Shown here piece by piece: positions 10,937-22,253 of a stretch of DNA of 64,000 nucleotides. Location: NCBI GenBank assembly GCA_963210315.1, contig OY723254.1:1208379-1272378 (forward strand), read 5' to 3'. Both the position numbers and the translations under genes were made by a program. This stretch comes from Rhynchopus euleeides (Eukaryota > Euglenozoa > Diplonemea > Diplonemida > Diplonemidae). Each line of letters opens with the position of its first letter. Within the stretch, counting starts at the first letter, position 1. The notes under the pieces are model-generated. The model was not told the origin of the DNA and did no database searches. It worked only from the letters and a program-made list of their open reading frames with translations.

Positions 10937-11500
10937 TCACGCTGCTGTTGTCTTGGCGACCCGCAGAGACATGTACTCCGTTGTCGAGATAAGGATGTAC
11001 ATGAAACCTGCAGTGGTGGCACCCTGCACGACAGCGTGCTTCCAACCTGCAAATGCTGCGAGGGTGGCAGCGGTGAAGAATGATGCAACGGTGGTCTCCT
11101 CCTTACCAACCTTGCCTGTCGCCAGGTAGGCGAATGTCTCGTAGAAGTACAGCAGCCCCAGGAACTGTGCAAAGCGGCCTGCGCTGAAATGCGATTCGCG
11201 CCGCACACGGGCAACACCACCAGAGGCACGCCAGTTCGCTGCCTTCCACCCCTGGTAGAAATCGACGGGGACACGCCAGCACATCCCGAACATGAACCCG
11301 TACCCCGCCTGGTAGGGCACCTTGGAGAAGGTGTATGCTTCCTTCGCCTTGCGTGCCTGCCAGTCCTCAAATATCGCAGGCAGCTCTGTCTTCTCAAACA
11401 GCTCCATGCGCAGTGCCTTTGCGCTCATGTAGTCGTCATCCCGCCGACGCAAGCTGAGACGCCGCAGAAGCCCATCAGACAGCTGTGTGTTGGGAGACAT
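10937..11500 (-). CDS. Small polytopic membrane protein, probably organellar
   Basis: A 187-residue protein. The first 65 residues are hydrophilic and basic. Three or four glycine-rich hydrophobic segments follow: GYGFMFGMCWRVPVDFY, FAQFLGLLYFYETFAYL, ASFFTAATLAAFAGW and GATTAGFMYILISTTEYM. There is no signal peptide. The Gly-rich helix pattern recalls the Tim17/NDUFA11 fold of mitochondrial inner-membrane proteins, but no signature motif is clear, so the family is unassigned. The frame is long, compositionally normal and free of low complexity, which supports a real gene. The ATG at 11500 is chosen because the upstream extension has no ATG. Confidence 0.7.
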   Translation of the reverse strand: MSPNTQLSDGLLRRLSLRRRDDDYMSAKALRMELFEKTELPAIFEDWQARKAKEAYTFSKVPYQAGYGFMFGMCWRVPVDFYQGWKAANWRASGGVARVRRESHFSAGRFAQFLGLLYFYETFAYLATGKVGKEETTVASFFTAATLAAFAGWKHAVVQGATTAGFMYILISTTEYMSLRVAKTTAA

Positions 11501-14500
11501 GGCAGAGAAGCATTGGCGCAAAAAAGTGGCAAACTGTCGACATGCATATCAGCATCAAATCACAGTCCTCCTGGACAGGTCACCGCCGCATTGTGCAAGC
11601 AAAGAAACACAACACAACACAACACCGCACCATACCTGGAAGTCATGCGGCTGGAGCAACGAATTCGGCTTTAGCGTGGGTATTGACTCCGCCTGACCCA
11701 TGGCTCACACAACACCCCCACCCTCGAGCACCTTCCTGCTCTCTACTCTACGCCCGATGCGGCTTGGATGCCGGCCCGGGTCGCCGTGCCACTCCTCCAA
11801 CGCCTTTACCCTTTCCGGCACACAACAGGGCGACAGCCCTCACACAGCGTTGGCGCCTGTGCAGCAGCACACGCAACGCCTTTCCCTGATGCGTGTATGT
11901 GCAGACACACGCTGCCCTCTGTGTGGAGTGGGTGAGCTGCTGGCAGGGAACAAAAGCCCGGCAGGTACAAGCAGGGCAGATGCGCGGTAAGTAGGGACGA
12001 AGGGGACTGTCGGGGACTGCCCCCCTCTTCCATTCACCTGCAAGCCTGCATGCATTATTGATGCAGGCCTGTTTTCTGAAAACAGGCAACAGAGAACAGG
12101 AACACAGCCGCTATTCTTTGCGTTACGTGGGGGGGGGGGGGGGCGGTGGGTTGAGGCGGGGGCGGGGGAGCTGATAGCCCTCATCACCCGCCAGTCTTTT
12201 GCAACTACTGGATTCACTATTCCAACCCCCGTAGCCTGTGCGTATCGCATGCCTGGAGAGTAGCACCGCTTGCCACTTCACGCACTGCAGGAGCTTCACC
12301 CCGACGACACGAACAATGCCTCTTCTCGTCGGCGGAGGCGACCCCACGGGCGATGCACGAAGGCCATCTCCCGCCCTGCTGTTGAGGGCCAAGCTCTCAA
12401 ACAAGAACACAAAGCGTCAGTCAGAATCTGTGCCCTACCGGACACCCACCGCCCCTTCTCCTGGAATGCTCACAACTGCGGCGGCACCCAGTGTTTTGAC
12501 AAGCCGCCTGCCGATGGCTTGAGGATATGCCTGATAGTTTGGTTGGCAGAGCACAGCTCGAGGGCATGCTAAGTAGCTCGGGGGTTGCCTGCACGATGTG
12601 GTCGTCCGGTCTGGACTACCGCGTCGTGTAGTGGGGGGTGGGGGTCCTGTGAACCGCACGCATCGTGGTTGCACAGGTCTTTGCTCCTCGTGTTGGGGGG
12701 GGGGGGGGGGGGAGGGGGGTAAAAAAATATACACCTGCCGCAACGAGTTTCAGCGCAACATCTGTCAGCAAGGATCATCTGGACAACAAGAATACAACAT
12801 TTTTTTTGACCCATTGGTATGCTTTCTTTGGCAGCATCCTCACGAGGAACGAGGATCAGACGGGAAACCAACCGATGACTTCCATCTGTTTGCTGCCGTG
12901 CCCCAGAATGACCAGCAACATGCGATCGCAGTGGTGCACAGCCTCGGAGAACTGCTCCAGGTGAGCCTTTGATGCCGAGCAGTTTGATAGGAACAGCGCT
13001 GTGGGCTTCAGAACGTGGTATATAGTAATACATGGCCTACCACCAGACACGGCTACCGTGCAAACCAAGACATCTTTGCCAGACACGTCTGCAAATGAGA
13101 TTTCTTGTTGGGATGTAGAACGCATCGAGTACACATGATTGATGCACATTCACACACACACACACACACACACCCAGGGAATGAAAATACCGTAACGTAA
13201 CATTTCTAAAAGACGTAATTCAGCTACGGATCACACCGTAGGACCGACACTCTCCGGTGCATCCTCTGGTGCAAAAGAAAAGCGGCTGAGGCTGGGCGGA
13301 TGCGGACCTCAGAAGACTAGCGCGATCGCAACTGGTCACACAGCAGTGCAGTTCGCTCAGCTTCACCCCTGATCGGTGCCCACGCATGCGTGCCAAGGCC
13401 GAGGCGGTGTGGGGCATGTCAGATGAAAAACGACCACCCACAAGACGCCGGAAAACCCTCCCACCCACCCCCATGGTAAACCCCCCAACCCACCCGTTCC
13501 GGGGCTCATCGTCATCCGGGGCAACCACACTCGCGTCAAAAAGACTGGGCACACCACAACACACGCGCTCTTGGGTGGTTAGAGAGCGGAAGATAGTGCG
13601 AACACACTTTGCGTTTCTCTGAGAAACTGGTTTCGTTCGTTTTCAAGGGCACGGGGGCGCAGCTAGTTGCAATGGGGTGGGGAGGAGGAAACCTCACCCG
13701 CCAGGAGGAACAATAGGCATTTGTTTCAGTTCAGTTCTCAGAGCATTTGATATTTGTTGCTTCTTCACCAAAATGGACACCATACAGTGCGCGGAGGGCA
13801 AGTGGGAATCGCAAAGCACACGGGGTGTGAGAGCGAGAAGGGCTGCTAGAACATGCCACAGACTGGCAGCTCCTCGACTCCAAGCCTTCACGCAACCTCA
13901 GGTGATTTGCAGCAAGTCGGGTGGCTGCTCCCCTGGAGGCTCAGCCCGGCAGAGGCGGAAGCGTTCCGCAGTCTCGACACAACCCACACCAGGGGGCCAG
14001 GGGTGCTGGGAAGCAGGAAGCTAGGACTGCTCAAACAACGCAGACGAGACGGTCGAGTCTGGCGTAAGCAAGTCATGTGGGCACCTGGAGCCTCCGGAGG
14101 CAGGCTGCGTGTGGTTCTCACACTGTTGTTTCGCGTCTGAGAAGGCCAGGGCGAGGAGGACAGTCAGAGGGTGATGGTGTGGTGGCACGTGCAATCCCGG
14201 GGTGTCACAGCGTCTGGCGCTGAATATCGGCAGCTTCAGATGGCAGCCAGAAACGAGCTGACATACTCGGTGCGGACGCAAAGACCTGGATCACTCAGCG
14301 ACAACTCGGCACACAGATGTGGCAGTCGTCGACTGCTCCATCCGGCACGGGTGTGAGGTGAGGGTCGGGCAGTGTAGCTGTCGGGGGTGGCGACCGGCAG
14401 GCGTTGCATTGCATCTGGAAGGCAGCCTGCAGAGACCGCAGGGTCATCAGGGCAGGCACTGCAGGCATGGTGCGTCAGGCAGTGCGGGTGCAGTGGGCAG

Positions 14501-14588
14501 TAGCAGGAGTCACGGTGACCGCCTGAACAACCGACCCGAAAAAGCGCATAAGGGAAGACGGCTTCAGCAGCGCGTCAAACGGAGCTCC
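11501..14588. other. Intergenic, one doubtful frame
   Basis: Homopolymer G runs lie at 12129-12142 and 12694-12713, and a CA microsatellite at 13151-13173. A 97-codon minus frame (12856-13149) has fairly natural composition, but no family features and no partner exon, so I do not call it a gene. The last 500 bases before 14588 contain nothing recognisable. Confidence 0.45.
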
Positions 14589-17500
14589 TCAGTACCAATG
14601 GGGGGTGCGGGACGCCACCTTGTTGTTGATGATGATCTCCTTGATCACTTCGATGCGCTTGCTGACAATCTCCGCAATTGCCTCCTCGCTGAAGTTCTCG
14701 ACAACGTATCGGCGTGCGCGCCTTCCCAGATCATCCATCTTTTCTTTGTTCTTCGGGTTGGCCATGAGCTTCATGATGCGCTTTGTGTCTGAGAGGGAGG
14801 GTAGCGCCCACTTCTTCCCCTCCGTGTACCCGTAGTATGAGTCTTTCGGGATCTCGGCGACCCCGTCGATTTGTATAGGGAACGACACGTCTGGGTTCAG
14901 GAAGTCGACAGTCCCGCTCCAGTTGGTGGTCGCTGTCGGGACACCCATCGACATCGCCTGCAGTGGCGGCAGTCCCCACCCCTCCCCGCGTGTGGGCAGC
15001 ACAAACCCGTCCACGCTGTTGTACAGAGCAGCCACGTCTTCCTCTGACATGCGCGACGTCAGGATGATGAAGTGCGGGAGTTCGTCAGGCTTCTTGTTCA
15101 GCCGGTCCTTCGCAAGCTTGTGCACGACTTCGCGCACCAACGTGTGGTTCGTTGGGTCGCCGTGTGTCTCCGGTGGACCAGGGAACCAGATGTGTGTCAG
15201 CACAATCAGCACCACATTGTCCTCCGGTGTGAAGCTCCCGAAGTAAGCTTCGAACAGCACATCCCACCCCTTCCTGTCCTCCCACTTGAAGTGCGACAGG
15301 AACTTGTACTCGTCCTGCACCTGCTTCACAGGCCGGTCGCTCCGGCTGTCGTAGTAGATAAACGAGCTGCTGAAGGGGATCTCCAGCTTCCCTGCCACGT
15401 CAGGGTCGTAGAAGTACACATCCACTGCCTCGGGAATCAGCACAACTTTCTCAGGCGCAACACCGTTGTCAATCCACACGTCCCGCACAAACGCGGACGG
15501 CACCCACACCTCGTCTGCATTGTCACGGCACTCGTTCACCCACCGCGGTGGGATCTTTGTGAACTCGTACATGCTGCGTCCTGTGTTGTCGTGTGGTTGT
15601 TGTTGGGTGTGCAGGCAATGCCACAACAAGGCTGGGTTATCACTCACACATGGCTGTAAGCAATCACACGTGTGAACGTGCAATGTTCAGAGGAACTGAA
15701 CAAGAACACCAACACAAAACACACTGAACCAACAGTGACACCGCACACAAGTCAACACAGGAACAACCACACGCCATCATACCGACAACGTAGTTCGGAC
15801 GCTTCTTCACCAACGGGTTCGTCAGGTAGCTTCCCGGGTCAGTGTGAGACACCCACACAATAATCTCGTCATGCCGCACAGGTTTGTCCAGCACCTTCTC
15901 TGGAAGGTGCATCCGAGCAAGGCTGTCCAGCACAGCTGTGGGGTATCCCTGCAGTGGTGTGGGTGTGCACCGCACGACGAGAAACAGACCGCAACAACCA
16001 ACGACCAAGGCTGCATCAGAGACTCCCAAACACGAGCACGAATGAACACAGGCACGGGTATGCTTCACCTACTGCCCACCCCTCTCACAGCCTTGCAGTG
16101 ATGAACACAAGCACGCAGTGCTCCTGCCTGCAGGCACAGGACACCCAGAAACACAGCAGCCAAACAATAATAAATGAGCACGTCTCCTGCATCATACCTG
16201 ACAGAAGCAGTCGGGTGCGGGCACCAGGTCGATCGCATGCTTCCTCTGAAGAGGGAACACCAGATGCAGGATCTCGTTCGCAAACCTGTGCGTGTGTGGT
16301 GTTGGTTGCCACCAAGGCCCTTCAAGCGACAGTCAGCACCCTTGCACAGCACAACACAGACCCACCACCACCCCAAGACCCCCCAACGGCACCGCAGCAC
16401 CGTTCTTCCTGCCATAGACTGACAACCACTGCTCGCCCACTCTGACGAGGGACAACAACCCTGCTCACGACATACCCGCAGCAGTGGCAGCAGAAGCTCT
16501 GCCAGATCACACGGAACACCGGCCGCAGCGGGTTTGTCATCAGGAACTGAGTGTGAAACTGCTGCTCCCCAGGCCAGTAAGCACGAATGCTCTTCGACCA
16601 CAGGGAGCTAAAGGCGCCGTTCACCACATGCGAGGCAGGTGCGACAGCCGAGAAGTCACCGGCCTCAAAGGCGTGTAGCGGCGAGTACATCGGTGAAAGG
16701 TCGCGGCAGGACATCTCGCATGTTGTATTCGCCACATGCACACTCAGCTGCTGCTCCTTGATTCGCAAACAGTAGTCCCACCCTCCCTCCTCCTGCCGGC
16801 CAGCCACACCGTGGGACATGTGGAGGTCCTTCAGCTTCTTCGTGAGCGCCTTCACTTCCGCAACAACTGCGGCAAGCTCGGCCATTTCTGTATCCACCTT
16901 CGTGCCTTCAGTGCTTGACTGTCCTTCTGCAGAAGTCAAGTCGGGCTCGTCGAAGCTCTTGCCTTCGATCAGCTCCAAAAGGTTGAGTGCTTCAGTCGCA
17001 CTGAGGATGGCCTCCTTGCGTGCACGTTTGATCTTGATGGGTTCATCCTGGCCACGCAGCTTTATCACCGTATAGGTACCCATGAGGACGATCTTACGCT
17101 TCAGGTACTTCGCCTGCTCTGCAAGGAAGTCGCGCGGGACCTGCCCAAGTTCAATCTGCTCCTGGATGGAGGGAGTGAACTTGCGGAACCCTGACAGCGA
17201 GTCGAAGAGCGGCTTGTAGGTCAACATGCAGAAGGGCGACACCGCCAGCACATCCTCCACGTCTGCGACACGCCGGTCCACCGCAGTGAAGCCATGGAAC
17301 TGCCGCAGCAGGTGTGGCTGCCACTCGTCCCCCACCCACCCGTTCCCCAGGGTCATCCCGTGCTCGATCACCTTCACGACATTCGTCTTGTTGTCACGCG
17401 TCGTGAGGGTGCACCCCACAGCCCCCACACTCTGCTCTGGTGACAGCAGCATCACCAGCTCCGGCAGCAGCACGGGTGTCGCCTTCAGCGTGAGTGAGAA

Positions 17501-18034
17501 GAAGAAGACATGCGTCACTCCCTGCGGCAGATGATGCGACCCGTAGTTCGACAGATCGGTGTACGCAACACGTGGCGTGCAGTGGTTCACCGAGGGGATG
17601 CCCCTGCAGGGCTGCTCCACCTTGTACGTCACGGACGACGCCAGCCCTTCGATCGCTTTGAACCCGGGATCGATCACCGACCCTGTCGGGAACACCACCA
17701 CCACATCCAGCGACACGGCCTGTGCCCCCTCCTTCCACTTCCCCACGCTCCCCATCAGCGCCTGCACCTCTGCCGAGTGGAACGCCAGGTGCTCCGGCGC
17801 GACGGCCACAACACCCAGCCGGATGTCTGCGGCACGCACAGGCTTCCACCCGACCTTGTCGCTCGCTCCGTAGACACCCACCCCCCGATGGTTCGTCACC
17901 AGGTCGATGGACCACGTCATGGTGAGCAGATACAGCAGGGCCCCAAGCCCCAGCAGGCAGAAGGGGAGCCCATAGTTGTGTGTCTTTTGGGCCTTGGGCG
18001 ACAACTTGGCGCTTCGCGCCTTGTCTCGCCGCAT
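14589..18034 (-). CDS. GT2-GT4 fusion glycosyltransferase, copy A
   Basis: Four exons: 18034-16476, 16285-16198, 15948-15783 and 15580-14589. All junctions are GT-AG with GTATG donors and match in phase, giving 934 residues. Residues ~27-45 form a single signal anchor, so it is a type II Golgi or ER protein. A GT2-like domain follows, with VGAVGC and the FCMLTYKPLFDSLSGF pattern. The position that normally holds the metal-binding Asp motif reads HVFFFSLTLKATP, with no Asp. A coiled stem follows. The C-terminal GT-B domain is GT4-like: GRSMYEFTKIPPRWVNE, LPTRGEGWGLPPLQAM. There the second Glu of the usual E-x7-E is Gln. A GGACAG directly before the ATG fits a trans-splice acceptor. The role is probably surface glycan synthesis. 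The substrate is unknown, and the N-terminal domain may be non-catalytic. Confidence 0.87.
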
Positions 18035-18475
18035 CTGTCCTGTCCCGAGTGGATGCAATGGGGGCGTGCCGTGCACTCCAACACCCCACAAGGCCACAAC
18101 AACACCCTATCGAACACTGCTCGTGCCAAATGCCAGAAGGATGGGTTGGGGGGGGGGGTGGGGGAGTGGGCTGGGGCGGATAGACAGCCTCCGACACTGT
18201 CAGCACATCTCGAGACCCGTGGGTCCCTCTCGTCAGATGGCAGCTGTTGGCCGAGGGGAGGGGGGGGCGGGGCCAGACTGCGAAACAAGAAAAAATGTAT
18301 TGTTCGGTGCTTCTTTGGGTGGGAGGGGGCGTTAACCCGTGGGCGGAAAACCCGTGGGTTCCCTCCCGTGTGTTTTGAAACCAGTGTTTTATGGAGCGTG
18401 CCCTTTGCTAGAGCACTGATCAGACTCGGTGCGATATCTCTGCCGCCACAGCCCCGGGCCGGGTGGGCAACACCA

Positions 18476-18506
<31 letters not shown>

Positions 18507-18967
18507 CCTCCCCGGAGAGGCACTGAGTTGGCCCCACACTCTAACCCGAGTGGGGCCTCCGCTGTGACGTAGAAATGGGCGGGGGTGGGCAATGATCCGC
18601 GCAGGATCTCCCCACACAAAACGTGGTCACCCCACATACACATCTGAAACATGCTTTTTTTGTGGCAAGGTGGAGAGAACTCACAGAGAGCCCATCGCCC
18701 TCCGTGAGGTGCTCCACCGGAACACAAACACACACACACAGCGCCAACTCTCCCCCACCCCTGATCCACACAGGATCCCCTCAGGATCGCCCGTCAGGGG
18801 GTGTGTGTGGAAGTTGGGAGTGCCACCGAAGCCATCCAACAGTTCTGCAACATCACACTGTTGCTCCTCGCAGTGAAAATCTGTGGTGCGTTTGAATGGG
18901 GACGGGGGCAATCAGAGGGGGCAATTCTCTTTGATAATGCGCAAGCCCAAAAGCGTGGGGGGGGGGG
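18035..18967. other. 5' flank of copy A with a repeated block
   Basis: No gene seen. The block 18395-18655 is similar to 22545-22800: both contain GAGCACTGA/CACTGAGCGC, GAGTTGG, GAGTGGGGCCTC and AAAACGTGG words in the same order. It includes a CA microsatellite at 18478-18505. Confidence 0.5.
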
Positions 18968-19040
18968 TAGGGGGGGTCATAAGCCCCCCTAAAAACGTAC
19001 GAAAACCAAAATTTTCAACATACCATCAGAACCGCCCTAA

Positions 19041-20439
19041 TACCTGATCTGACCCGAAAATCCGACCCATACCCCCCCGGAAACTGTCTGGGGCCCACTT
19101 GTGACACCTGATACGCACTTTTGTGATGATTTTTTGGGGTCCTAAAAAATGTACCTCAGTTTCGTACCTTGCCTTTGTACCTGAACCACTCCCGACCGCA
19201 TTATTTCGTTCTTTGCCTTTTCTGCGGTGGTTCTGGCTCAGGTGGCACGCATGTTGCCTTCCCCAGTGCCTCGGCAAGGTCTTTCTTGACCTGATTAGTG
19301 GGAATGTTGTGTTGTTGCGTCAGCAGAATGAGTTCAGCCACCTTCTGGGTGTAGTACTTCGATCGCATATGGGTCATTGTGAGTACTTCGTACGCCTGGG
19401 AGGCTGCATCGGCATTAGTAGGCAGCGTTGTAGATGCTTTTGCTTCGTCGATCTTAGCCTGTGAAGGCACGATTGGGATATTGTACGCCCTGAGAGCCGA
19501 AGTGGTTATGATTGTGCTGTGTAATTTGCGCCCCGCAGGATATGCACACCACGCAGTCTCGACAACACGTATGAGAGTGTACCATGTGGGGACTCAACAA
19601 GGTCATTGGATCGGCATCTGCCTGCCGACTCAGCCCCCACACAGTGCGACCGCAAGGTCGCCAGGGATGTCTCAACGCCAGGGGAATACCCTCCCCTGGC
19701 GTTGTACAACCCTACTCTCAACCCTCGGGTCCTCTCCTGGAGGCGGTGGTGGCGGGCCCGCAACGCTTCGTACTTCCGGTACAGACTGAGGTAGTCTGCC
19801 CGGCTGACCCGCTCATTGCTTCCTAGATCATCTGCTGCTCTGGAGCTGCCATCACTCTCACTGCCCACATCAGTTGGTGTGGGGGTAGGAGCAGGAGGAG
19901 TGGGAGGAGTAGGAGTGCAGGTGACATCTTTCTTGGCTAGCAAGGAACGCCGCTTTTCCCGCACGTGCGGGCAGTTGATGCACCACTGCATATATCTGTC
20001 GTCACCACGTCCCACTCGCTCTCCTATGTACCCAGCCCGACGGAGCGCCCGAAATAATGTCGCCTCACCGATGTCGTGTGCCGTTTTCTTTTTACGCAGG
20101 TCTGCCACAACGCTCTCTGCCGAGACCCCGCACATCTCCCGTTTGGCGAGCGTCTTTCGAGCAAGGTACTCCTCTGCAGCAGCATCTGACACCTCTGCGA
20201 GGCCCTGGGCACGCGGCATGTGTTGCTCGGCGTGCTGAGTGAGCGTAGTGACACCCTTCCCTTGCAAAGAACGAAATAATGCGGTCGGGAGTGGTTCAGG
20301 TACAAAGGCAAGGTACGAAACTGAGGTACATTTTTTAGGACCCCAAAAAATCATCACAAAAGTGCGTATCAGGTGTCACAAGTGGGCCCCAGACAGTTTC
20401 CGGGGGGGTATGGGTCGGATTTTCGGGTCAGATCAGGTA
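19041..20439. mobile_element. Nested element Y with ~180-bp inverted repeats
   Basis: The left arm, 19041 to about 19218, is almost exactly repeated in reverse at about 20262-20439. Termini read CCTGATCTGACCC next to TA on both sides, so a TA target site (Tc1/mariner style) is possible. The arms overlap the ends of the internal minus-strand gene. A superfamily cannot be fixed from the termini alone. Confidence 0.8.
19201..20219 (-). CDS. Element Y protein, HTH-like, function unknown
   Basis: Two coding blocks on the minus strand inside element Y. The first, about 20219-19700, begins MPRAQGLAEVSDAAAEEYLA. It holds a helix-turn-helix-like stretch (HDIGEATLFRALRRAGYIG), a CINCPH motif, a Pro/Thr-rich linker and a basic coiled segment (SLYRKYEALRARHHRLQERT). 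The second, 19470-19201, encodes a Lys-rich helix-forming tail (VKKDLAEALGK) ending KRQRTK. They are offset in frame. An intron ending at CACAG near 19456 is plausible, but the donor is not clear. I see no DDE/D triad, so it may be a DNA-binding accessory protein or a decayed transposase. Confidence 0.45.
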
Positions 20440-20442
20440 TTA

Positions 20443-22191
20443 GGAGGGTGTCCTAAATTTAGGAAATTTTTGAAAAATTTGGAAAAATTTGGGGGATTTT
20501 TTGAAAAAATGGCGAAAAAAAGGGTGTGGGGAGTTGGGTCCAGTTTAGCAAAGTCCGTGTATTTGGACGCGGCCCCTCAGATAAGGAAGCCGCGTCTCAG
20601 GTGCAGGATGTGGGGTGTTGTCGATTTTTCAGGGTTCGACATTCTCGGGCTGGACGGAGAGAAACGGTGGGTGCAACTCTGATCAGAAAAAACTTCAACC
20701 GAAAAAACGGGGTGTAGCTCCCTGACTGACGAGCAGCGGGAGGTGGCGAAGAGAAGCTCCTCATGCGTGGCGGCCTCCCTCGTTCGCGGCGGGAGAGGCA
20801 TCCGGGGGTACGAGAGCGGCACCCGCCTGAGTTCTTTATGGAACCCACAAACCTGGGTGGTAGCCGGCCTCACGGATGTGAGGTTGGAAATGCTCCGGGA
20901 GACAGCCGATGGCGCCTCAACGCCACAGGCTATCGTTGCCGGCTTGGTGCCCATATGGTGCAAGATGAGCGGCGGAATCCGCGAACTTCGGGAACTATCA
21001 GGTAGTTTGAACGCTGAAGACTGCCCCGCCAGGCTGAATGGGAGTCACAACGCGATGAGGAACAAGGATCAGCAGCGCCCTTTCCGGCAAACACAGGGCA
21101 GCTCTCCCTGAGCAGCTGGGAATGAAACGGGACGGAACTAACGAGCAGCAGCGAAAATGTTGCAGAGCACCAGTAACCACAACGAGTCCATGACACAAGT
21201 GGAACTGCAGACACGGGGCAGCCAAGAACCGGACGCAGTCGCAGGAGACCACCTCCACTGTCAGAACGAGCAGAACTGAGAGACACTCAATGGGATGGAG
21301 CGGAATCACTGTAACGGGGACACACTGATGGCACACAGTACAGACAGACAGAAGTCAGAGTGAAACGGTTGTACAAAGGGCTCGGCTTCACCGACGTCCT
21401 TACAGTACAGAGTGAAACGACGACGCCGCCGAAGGCGGCCAATCCGCCGCCCGAAGGGCGGCGGAAAAATTTTTGGGGTGTTTTTGGGTGAAAAACCGGG
21501 CAACCTGGGCCCTTTGGGACCACATAGGCCAGGAAAGGCCAAAATTTTCGATTTTTTTCGGAAATTTTTCGGTTTTTCAGAGTGTGGCAGTCCGCAGATA
21601 CAGATTTTCGGGTCGGAAAAAAATTTTTTTTTTCGACCCAAAAAAATCGGATTTTTTCGGGGAGGGTCTCCGGTGGCCCCCCCTGGATTTCCTGATTTTT
21701 CCCGATTTTTCCTGATTTTCGGATTTTGCTCGAAATTTGCCCTTGTGTCAACCAGTGGCAAAATTTTCGGAAAATCGGGAAAAATCAGGAAAATCCGGAG
21801 AACCGGACACCCTCCTAGATTCTGGGGGGGTGAAACGGCGAAAAAATTTTTGGGGTGTTTTTGGGTGAAAAACCGGGCAACCTGGGCCCTTTGGGACCAC
21901 ATAGGCCAGGAAAGGCCAAAATTTTCGATTTTTTTCGGAAATTTTTCGGTTTTTCAGAGTGTGGCAGTCCGCAGATACAGATTTTCGGGTCGGAAAAAAA
22001 AATTTTTTTCGACCCAAAAAAATCGGATTTTTTCGGGGAGGGTCTCCGGTGGCCCCCCCTGGATTTCCTGATTTTTCCCGATTTTTCCTGATTTTCGGAT
22101 TTTGCTCGAAATTTGCCCTTGTGTCAACCAGTGGCAAAATTTTCGGAAAATCGGGAAAAATCAGGAAAATCCGGAGAACCGGACACCCTCC
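20443..22191. mobile_element. Nested element Z, TTA target site
   Basis: Ends are the perfect 11-bp inverted repeat GGAGGGTGTCC / GGACACCCTCC. They are flanked by TTA on both sides (20440-20442 and 22192-22194), which fits a PIF/Harbinger-type 3-bp duplication. The right third is duplicated in tandem: about 21465-21818 and 21840-22191 are nearly identical, and each ends in GGACACCCTCC. Inside are AT-rich AAATTTTTC/GAAAAATC words but no long coding frame. Confidence 0.75.
21465..22191. repeat. Tandem duplication of ~355 bases within Z
   Basis: Two direct copies share an AATTTTTGGGGTG start, a GGGCAACCTGGGCCC core and the AACCGGACACCCTCC end. They differ at only a few sites, mostly homopolymer lengths and G/A changes. 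The duplication includes the right terminus, so the element has two possible right ends. Confidence 0.85.
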
Positions 22192-22253
22192 TTAGGGCGG
22201 CTCTGATGGTATGTCGAAAATTTTGGTTTTGTACGGGCTTATGACCCCCCCTA

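Larger units (their letters stand above)
18968..22253. mobile_element. Outer foldback element X split by nested insertions
   Basis: The two ends form an inverted repeat of about 65-70 bases. The left arm (18968-19040) contains TAGGGGGGGTCATAAGCCC and CATACCATCAGAACCGCCC. The right arm (22192-22253) is its near reverse complement. Joined together they would make a MITE-like palindrome of about 140 bases. Two other elements (19041-20439 and 20443-22191) now lie between the arms. Confidence 0.7.

Noticed and set aside
12856-13149. 97-codon minus frame of fairly natural composition
   Set aside because: No motif, no partner exon and no conserved ending; kept only as a remark in the intergenic entry.
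15072-15659. Long plus-strand frame opposite glycosyltransferase copy A
   Set aside because: It is the complement of exon 4, reads as His/Arg-rich shadow protein, and a twin occurs opposite copy B.
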